DNA from: Clostridia bacterium
GTDB lineage: Bacteria > Bacillota_A > Clostridia > Christensenellales > Aristaeellaceae
Direction of reading: 5' to 3'
Assembly (NCBI GenBank): GCA_900754775.1
Contig: CAAEDZ010000083.1
Location: 1-9,961 of the forward strand
Length of the DNA stretch: 9,961 bases
In this document: positions 5,688-9,961 of the stretch, in pieces
How positions within the stretch are numbered: the first letter of the stretch is position 1
How the letters are laid out: every line of letters starts with the position of its first letter
Notes under the pieces: model-generated
Databases searched by the model: none
What the model was told of the DNA's origin: nothing
The model's input: the letters and a program-made list of their open reading frames with translations, nothing else
Position numbers and translations under genes: made by a program

Positions 5688-7700
5688 TCAGACGTGCTTG
5701 AACGCCACCGCCGTGCGGCTGGGGATGTACACCTCAAAGCCCACGCCGTGACCGGGAACGTCCTTGGCGGTGTAGACGTAGTCCTCGCTGATGTTGCCGT
5801 TGCCGCCAAAGGATACGTCATCGCTGGTGAACACGGCGCGATAGTCGCCCGCGCCCAACGGATGGGTGGGCAGGAAGAAGTTCGTCGGCGACTCGGTGGG
5901 GTGGAAGTTGAACAGATAGATGATGTCGCCCTTGCAGAAGGCCAGCAGCTTGCGCTCCTGATCGACCCAGAGATTCACCGCCCCGCGCTTGGAAAGCACG
6001 CGGTACTTGCGGGCAAATTTGAGCATGGCGCGGTCAAAGTCGCGCAGCCAGGCGTACTTGAGCATCTCGTTGTCGCACAGGGACCACTGGCGGCGGGCGT
6101 ACTTGTAGCTCCAGCCGTTGCCCTCGCGGGGGAAGTCGATCCACTCGGGGTGGCCGAACTCATTGCCCATGAAGTTCAGATAGCCCTCGCCGGCCAGCAC
6201 CAGCGTGATAAAGCGGATCATCTTGTGCAGGGCGATGGCGCGGTCCATGGTGATGGAGTGATAGTCCTTGTTCATGCCGGTGTACATCTCGGCGTCGGCC
6301 ATGCGGAAGATGAGCGTCTTGTCGCCCACCAGCGCCTGGTCGTGGCTCTCGCTGTAACCGATGTTTTTCTCCTGCGGGCGGCGCGTGGTCAACTCATGCC
6401 ACATCTTGCGCATATCCCAGTTCTCGTCGCTCTCCTTGAGCGTCTTGATCCAGAAATCGGGCACGCCCATGGAGAGACGGTAGTCAAAGCCGATGCCGCC
6501 GTAGCGGATGGGCAGGCACATGCCGGGCATGCCGCTCATGTCCTCGGCGATGGTGACGGCGAAGGGGTTGACCGCGTGGATCAGCTCGTTGGCCAGCTGC
6601 AGATAGGTGACGGCCTCGACATTGGTGTTGAGGCTGAAGTAGCGGTCGTAGCTCATGAAATCCGTGCCCAGCCCGTGGTCATGGTAGAGCATGGAGGTCA
6701 CGCCGTCGAAGCGGAAGCCGTCGAAGTGATACTCCTGCAGCCAGAACTTGAGGTTGGAGAGCAAAAAGTGGATGACCTCGTACTTGCCGTAGTTGAACAG
6801 CTTGGTGTCCCACGCCGGGTGATCCTGGGCGATGAAGTACTGGTCGTCGGTGCCGTCAAAGCGGTTGAGGCCTTCGTTGGTGTTCTTGCTGGCGTGGGAA
6901 TGCACCACGTCCAGGAGCACGAACATGCCCATCTCGTGCGCGGTGTTGATGAGGTATTTCAAGTCCTCGGGGTTCCCGTACCACGAGGAAGCGGCGAAGA
7001 AGTTCGTCACCTGATAGCCGAAGGAGGCGTAGTAGGGATGCTCCATGATGGCCATGAGCTGGATGGTGTTGTATCCGGCCTCCTGCACGCGGTCGAGGAT
7101 GCGGTCGGCAAATTCGCGGTAGGTGCCGACGCATTCATCCTCCTGCGCCATGCCCACGTGGGATTCGTAGATGAACAGGGGGCTCAACTTGCGCTTGCCG
7201 TAGCCGCCGTCCGTCCAGCGGAAGGGGCGGTTCGGCGCCCAGACCTGGCCGTAAAACTCGTTGGTTTCAGGGTCGCGCACCACGCGGCGTATGTAGGCGG
7301 GGATGCGGTCGAACTTCTCGCCGTTTTTCGTCACCTGCACCTTGATGCGCTGACCGTGCATCAGCGCGTCCTCGCCGTCGAGCTTGATCTCCCAGTTGCC
7401 GTTTTCCAGACGGGTCAGGGGATGGCTTTCGCGGTTCCAGTCGTTGAAATCGCCGATGAGGTGCATCTCGTCCGCGCCCGGCGCCCACTCGCGGTACACC
7501 CAACCGTCCTCCGTGCGGGCGATGCCGTAGTAGAGGTAGCCGTTGGCGAACGAAGAAAGGTCTGCCTTGTCACCCAGCAGAGCGCGGCGCGTGTCCGCGT
7601 GGCGCTGCATGCGCAGGGCAATATCGCTGTAATATGGCTTCAGCCATGGGTCGATGGTCAGGATCTTGTACTGCGGCTGCTTTGAAGCGCTGCGTTTCAT
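5688..7700 (-). CDS. glgB: 1,4-alpha-glucan (glycogen) branching enzyme, eukaryote-like type
   Basis: A 670-residue GH13 enzyme that cuts alpha-1,4-glucan chains and rejoins them as alpha-1,6 branches in glycogen. An N-terminal CBM48-like domain (about 55-150, YREWAPGADEMHLIGDFNDW) precedes the catalytic barrel. Conserved regions are DVVHSHAS (264-271), FDGFRFDGVTSM with nucleophile D332, IAEDMSGMPG with acid/base E386, and YSESHDQALVGDKT with D454. The signatures GVTSMLYHDHGLG, AEDMSGMP and ESHDQALVGDKT resemble eukaryotic GBE1/starch branching enzymes (GH13_8) more than E. coli GlgB (GH13_9). The start is ATG 7700, behind GGAGGGG. An in-frame TTG at 7715 lies upstream of this SD and is unlikely. 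No other glycogen gene is adjacent. No clear terminator follows, so read-through toward the SPFH gene is possible. Confidence 0.94.
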   Translation of the reverse strand: MKRSASKQPQYKILTIDPWLKPYYSDIALRMQRHADTRRALLGDKADLSSFANGYLYYGIARTEDGWVYREWAPGADEMHLIGDFNDWNRESHPLTRLENGNWEIKLDGEDALMHGQRIKVQVTKNGEKFDRIPAYIRRVVRDPETNEFYGQVWAPNRPFRWTDGGYGKRKLSPLFIYESHVGMAQEDECVGTYREFADRILDRVQEAGYNTIQLMAIMEHPYYASFGYQVTNFFAASSWYGNPEDLKYLINTAHEMGMFVLLDVVHSHASKNTNEGLNRFDGTDDQYFIAQDHPAWDTKLFNYGKYEVIHFLLSNLKFWLQEYHFDGFRFDGVTSMLYHDHGLGTDFMSYDRYFSLNTNVEAVTYLQLANELIHAVNPFAVTIAEDMSGMPGMCLPIRYGGIGFDYRLSMGVPDFWIKTLKESDENWDMRKMWHELTTRRPQEKNIGYSESHDQALVGDKTLIFRMADAEMYTGMNKDYHSITMDRAIALHKMIRFITLVLAGEGYLNFMGNEFGHPEWIDFPREGNGWSYKYARRQWSLCDNEMLKYAWLRDFDRAMLKFARKYRVLSKRGAVNLWVDQERKLLAFCKGDIIYLFNFHPTESPTNFFLPTHPLGAGDYRAVFTSDDVSFGGNGNISEDYVYTAKDVPGHGVGFEVYIPSRTAVAFKHV

Positions 7701-7729
7701 AATTCCCCTCCGCAATTCTTTGTAAATCT

Positions 7730-7735
7730 ATTATA
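7730..7735 (-). promoter_or_regulatory. -10 box of the glgB promoter
   Basis: A perfect TATAAT on the minus strand, predicted start near 7723, about 23 bases before the ATG. No good -35 is found at 16-18 bases (ATAGTG-like at best), suggesting dependence on an activator or a weak promoter. Confidence 0.6.
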
Positions 7736-7739
7736 CGCG

Positions 7740-7762
7740 CTCAATGAAAAAACACTATTGAG
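7740..7762. repeat. Inverted repeat between divergent promoters
   Basis: CTCAAT (7740-7745) and ATTGAG (7757-7762) are separated by 11 bases. It overlaps the -35 of the plus-strand promoter and the spacer of the glgB promoter, a fitting place for an operator. The arms are short, so chance is possible. Confidence 0.3.
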
Positions 7763-7786
7763 AATTGGATGGAAATACGTTATAAT
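7758..7786 (+). promoter_or_regulatory. Sigma-A promoter for the ECF S-component gene
   Basis: TTGAGA (7758-7763), a 17-base spacer and a perfect TATAAT (7781-7786). The predicted start is near 7793, so the start codon must lie downstream of it, which rules out the in-frame TTG at 7786. Confidence 0.8.
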
Positions 7787-7809
7787 TGCAAACCAAGGGG
7801 GTGTTCCCG

Positions 7810-8394
7810 TTGCAGAAACGATCGCAAACGCAGTTCCACTTTCTTCTTGATGACGTCCGGCTTTCCGTCAAAGCCCTCGCCAGTCTCCGATCGCAGCTCG
7901 CCCTGGCGATGCTGCTGGCGCTGAGCGTGGTCCTGTCCTACTTTGGCGGGTTTTATCTCACGCAGGACAACAAGATCGCCACATCCTTTCTGGCCATGGC
8001 GCTGGCGGGCTATCTCTACGGCCCGGTGCCGGCGGCGCTCGTGGGGGCGCTGACGGATCTTATCCAGTACATCCTGCGCCCGGCGGGGCCGTTTTTCCCC
8101 GGATACATGATCTCGGGCGTCGTCAACGGCTTTTTGTACGGCTTCTGCCTCTATCGCCGAGAAGGCAGGGGGCTGATGGCGGGTATCCCCGTCTCCAAAC
8201 TTCTGGTCAACGTTCTGGTCAACATTGGCCTCAATACGCTGTGGCTGCACCTGCTCTATGGCACGCCGTATCTGGTGCTGCTGCCGCCGCGCGCGCTGAA
8301 AAACGCGCTGCTCTACCCGGTGGAGGTGGCGCTGCTCTACGTGGTCATCCCCTTCGCCGCCAAAAACAAGGACCGCCTGCTTCGCGGCAGGTAA
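7810..8394 (+). CDS. folT: ECF transporter S component, folate family
   Basis: A 194-residue integral membrane protein with about six hydrophobic segments, the S-component layout that captures a vitamin and docks on a shared EcfA-EcfA'-EcfT module encoded elsewhere. Motifs GYLYGPVPAALVGALTDLIQYIL (68-90), PAGPFFPGYMISGVVNGFLYG (91-111) and LPPRALKNALLYPVEVALLY (158-177) match the folate-family (FolT-like) S components. Substrate assignment is by family resemblance and less certain than the ECF call. The start is TTG at 7810, eight bases after AAGGGGG. An in-frame GTG at 7801 overlaps the SD and a TTG at 7786 lies within the -10 box. It is monocistronic, with a strong promoter upstream and a canonical terminator 13 bases after the stop. 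Confidence 0.88.
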   Translation: MQKRSQTQFHFLLDDVRLSVKALASLRSQLALAMLLALSVVLSYFGGFYLTQDNKIATSFLAMALAGYLYGPVPAALVGALTDLIQYILRPAGPFFPGYMISGVVNGFLYGFCLYRREGRGLMAGIPVSKLLVNVLVNIGLNTLWLHLLYGTPYLVLLPPRALKNALLYPVEVALLYVVIPFAAKNKDRLLRGR

Positions 8395-8407
8395 GCAAGT
8401 GCTTCCG

Positions 8408-8432
8408 GCGCCCCCTTCGCGGGGCGCTTTTT
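8408..8432 (+). terminator. Intrinsic terminator of the ECF gene
   Basis: A 7-bp GC stem (8408-8414 with 8421-8427), a 6-base loop containing TTCG, and a T5 run (8428-8432). Canonical form, 13 bases after the stop codon, and isolates the spoIIIA genes that follow. Confidence 0.9.
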
Positions 8433-8439
8433 CGTTGGG

Positions 8440-8466
8440 ATAAGCCATGGCTTGGCCTCATATATT
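8440..8466 (+). promoter_or_regulatory. Candidate sigma-E promoter for spoIIIA operon
   Basis: ATAA (8440-8443, in GGGATAAG) and CATATATT (8459-8466) with 15 bases between resemble the -35 and -10 of mother-cell sigma-E promoters. spoIIIA is sigma-E controlled in B. subtilis. The predicted start near 8473 would leave only about 12 bases before the ATG, beginning at the SD, so this is plausible but not certain. Confidence 0.5.
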
Positions 8467-8484
8467 CGCTGTGGGAGGTGCGCC

Positions 8485-9357
8485 ATGGAAGCCTTGGAGA
8501 ACATCTGCGCCTGTCTGCCCGAGGAAATTTCCCGCGCCGTGCGGGAGCGCGCGGACAGCCTTACCGAACTGCGCCTGCGCCCCGGCGGACGGCCGCAGCT
8601 CTGCTTTGCCGGCGGCGACGCGCTGCTCAAAGCCCCGCTCGCGCCGGAGGCGTTTCGCGAGGTGGCCGCGCGCATGCTCGAACACAGCCTTTACGCATGG
8701 GAGGACGAACTCAAACAGGGCTTTTTCACCCTTCCCGGAGGCTCGCGCGTGGGTGTGTGCGGCCGCTATGCGCTGGAGGATGGCCGCATCGGCGCGTTGA
8801 CGTACATAAGCGCCCTCTGCGTGCGCGTATCGCGCGAGGTGCGCGGCGCGGGGAGGGGGCTGGCGGCGGCGATGCTCGAAAACGGCGGCCTCAAAAGCGC
8901 CCTGCTCATCTCCCGCCCGGGCATGGGGAAAACGACGCTCCTGCGCGACGCGGCGCGGCTGATCTCCAAGGCTGGCCATACGGTGTCCCTGGCCGACGAG
9001 CGCGGGGAGCTGGCCGCCTGCCGCGCCGGCGTGCCCACGCTGGACGTGGGGGAGCGCACGGACGTGATGGACATGTGCCCCAAGCGCCTCGCCATCGCCC
9101 ACATGGTGCGCGCCCTGAAGCCGGACGTGGTGGTGACCGACGAGGTGGGCGACCGGGAGGACGCCGCCGCCGTGCTTGACGCCCGCCGCTGCGGCACGGC
9201 GGTGCTGGCCAGCGCCCACGCCGCCAGCGTGCAGGAAGCCGCGCGCCGCCCCGCGCTTGCCGAGATGCTCTCCATGGGGGCGTTCGACCTCGTGGCGCGC
9301 ATCGAGGGCGGCCTTGGCCGCATCGCCTCGCTGGAGGCGTGGCGGGGGAGCGCGTGA
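8485..9357 (+). CDS. spoIIIAA: Stage III sporulation protein AA (ATPase)
   Basis: A 290-residue mother-cell ATPase of the SpoIIIA-SpoIIQ channel (feeding tube), a secretion-ATPase-like protein. The N-terminal ELRLRPGGRPQL block (28-39) and YAWEDELKQGFFTLPGGSRVGVCGRY (70-95) are family signatures. Walker A is SRPGMGKTT (143-151, K149) and Walker B is DVVVTDEVG (214-222, D219/E220), followed by GTAVLASAHA (237-246). Length is near the B. subtilis protein (307). The start is the ATG at 8485, six bases after GGGAGG. An in-frame TTG at 8452 would place the SD inside the gene. It overlaps spoIIIAB by four bases (GTGA), typical of translational coupling. Confidence 0.95.
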   Translation: MEALENICACLPEEISRAVRERADSLTELRLRPGGRPQLCFAGGDALLKAPLAPEAFREVAARMLEHSLYAWEDELKQGFFTLPGGSRVGVCGRYALEDGRIGALTYISALCVRVSREVRGAGRGLAAAMLENGGLKSALLISRPGMGKTTLLRDAARLISKAGHTVSLADERGELAACRAGVPTLDVGERTDVMDMCPKRLAIAHMVRALKPDVVVTDEVGDREDAAAVLDARRCGTAVLASAHAASVQEAARRPALAEMLSMGAFDLVARIEGGLGRIASLEAWRGSA

Positions 9358-9854
9358 GGACGCTGCTGGCGGTGCTGGCGGCGCTGGGGGCGGCGCTTTT
9401 GGGTCGCAGTCTCGCCGCCGCCTGCGCGCGGCGGGGGCGCGTTCTGCGGCAGGCGATGGACGAATTGCAGCGCGCGCGCGTCGATATGCTGGAACGCCGC
9501 CTCCCCCTGCACGCCGCCCTCTCCCGCAGCGGCATGGAGGCCCTGCGCCGCGTGGGGGAGAGCGTGGGCGCGGGAAAGAGCGCGGCGGAGGCGTGGCGGG
9601 CGCTTTTGCCAACGCTCACGCGGCGCGGCGCTTCGCTGGACTGCCTGACGGGGGAGGACATCTCCGCCCTCACGGCCTTCTTTGACGGCCTGGGCGCGGG
9701 CACGCGCGCCGCGCAGGAGGCGCTGTTTCAAACCACGCTGCGCGAACTGGGCCGTCTGGAAGCGGAGGCAAGCAAAAACGGCGCGGAAAAGGGCAGGCTC
9801 TACGCCACGCTCGGCCTGCTCTGCGGGCTGATGCTGGCCATCGCCTTTGTTTAG
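9354..9854 (+). CDS. spoIIIAB: Stage III sporulation protein AB
   Basis: A 166-residue protein with an N-terminal membrane segment (about 3-18), a long helical Arg/Glu-rich middle (RQAMDELQRARVDMLERRLPLHAALSR, a family hallmark), and a C-terminal membrane segment (about 149-165). This matches SpoIIIAB (171 aa in B. subtilis), a mother-cell membrane component of the spoIIIA complex. The sequence is very Ala/Arg/Leu-rich, in line with local GC content. The start is taken as GTG 9354, overlapping the spoIIIAA stop. An in-frame GTG at 9339 is possible, but its SD is only one base away. The gene that normally follows (spoIIIAC) does not begin before the window ends. Repeats occupy that place instead. 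Confidence 0.9.
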   Translation: MRTLLAVLAALGAALLGRSLAAACARRGRVLRQAMDELQRARVDMLERRLPLHAALSRSGMEALRRVGESVGAGKSAAEAWRALLPTLTRRGASLDCLTGEDISALTAFFDGLGAGTRAAQEALFQTTLRELGRLEAEASKNGAEKGRLYATLGLLCGLMLAIAFV

Positions 9855-9861
9855 GGCGAAG

Positions 9862-9897
9862 CGGCTTTCATCGCGCGCCAAAGGCGCGTCGGGGCAG
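9862..9897 (+). repeat. Hairpin-forming repeat, copy 1
   Basis: A 36-base unit whose last 27 bases (9871-9897) are identical to 9935-9961. The whole unit matches 9926-9961 at 34 of 36 positions. Its core CGCGCC-AAA-GGCGCG (9874-9888) forms a 6-bp stem with a 3-base loop and no U-tract. It starts eight bases after the spoIIIAB stop. It is probably a dispersed intergenic palindromic (REP-like) or tandem element. Confidence 0.8.
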
Positions 9898-9925
9898 CAG
9901 GATGGGGCGGAACATGCGCCCAACA

Positions 9926-9961
9926 CGGCTCTCTTCGCGCGCCAAAGGCGCGTCGGGGCAG
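9926..9961 (+). repeat. Hairpin-forming repeat, copy 2 (at window edge)
   Basis: Second copy, 64 bases after the first, with the core hairpin at 9938-9952. The window stops exactly at the end of the matching 27 bases. The 28 bases between copies (9898-9925) show no further repeat of note. Confidence 0.8.

Noticed and set aside
4983..7685. A 900-codon open frame on the plus strand
   Set aside because: It lies antisense to the branching enzyme and SPFH genes, which have clear motifs and SD sites. Its translation is His/Val/Ala-rich low-complexity sequence typical of antisense frames in GC-rich DNA.
8458..9926. Long minus-strand frames opposite spoIIIAA/spoIIIAB
   Set aside because: Arg/Ala/Pro-rich antisense shadows in about 70% GC DNA. 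The plus-strand genes carry Walker motifs and family signatures.
9862..9961. Start of a CRISPR array
   Set aside because: Two units of 36 bases with a 28-base gap superficially fit. With only two copies, a strongly palindromic GC-rich core, no cas genes and a position inside a sporulation operon, a REP-like or tandem repeat is more likely. More than two evenly spaced copies with unique spacers beyond the window would overturn this.

Overview
The window looks like a chromosomal segment of a GC-rich, endospore-forming, Gram-positive anaerobe, most likely class Clostridia (Bacillota). Evidence: spoIIIAA-spoIIIAB sporulation genes, an RNase J plus YlbF pair, an energy-coupling-factor (ECF) vitamin transporter subunit, strong GGAGG-type Shine-Dalgarno (SD) sites before nearly every gene, and sigma-A-like promoters with short leaders. 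A placement near the GC-rich gut Clostridia (Christensenellales/Oscillospirales-like) is only a guess. I see no phage, IS, tRNA or rRNA genes. Nine genes are confident. One partial CDS and one small leader ORF are possible.

Layout. Positions 1-154 lie downstream of mltG and hold a hairpin, short inverted repeats and perhaps the first 12 codons of another minus-strand gene. Positions 155-3568 (minus) form an apparent operon rnj (RNase J) - ylbF - mltG, covering RNA decay, a regulatory adaptor and cell-wall synthesis. Positions 3569-3779 are a complex intergenic region: a trxA 3' hairpin, an extended -10 promoter and a long structured leader for rnj containing a terminator-like hairpin and a small ORF. 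Positions 3780-4505 (minus) are rseC-like - trxA, a tightly coupled redox pair. Positions 4572-5585 (minus) encode a membrane-anchored SPFH/prohibitin-like protein. Positions 5688-7700 (minus) encode a glycogen branching enzyme of the eukaryote-like type.

At 7701-7809 a divergent promoter region separates glgB from plus-strand genes. Positions 7810-8394 encode an ECF transporter S component (folate family), closed by a canonical terminator. A candidate sigma-E promoter then precedes spoIIIAA (8485-9357) and spoIIIAB (9354-9854), the start of the spoIIIA operon. The window ends in two copies of a hairpin-forming repeat, where spoIIIAC would normally follow.

The genes are ordinary housekeeping and sporulation functions. 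The less ordinary signals are regulatory. RNase J appears to start at CTG and to sit behind a roughly 150-nt leader with an attenuator-like hairpin, while the other promoters here give leaders of about 12-25 nt. A perfect 12-bp inverted repeat encloses the -10 box of the SPFH gene and includes its SD. Several genes end in strong hairpins with no U-tract. No stretch over 300 bases lacks a gene. The largest gap is 3569-3779.
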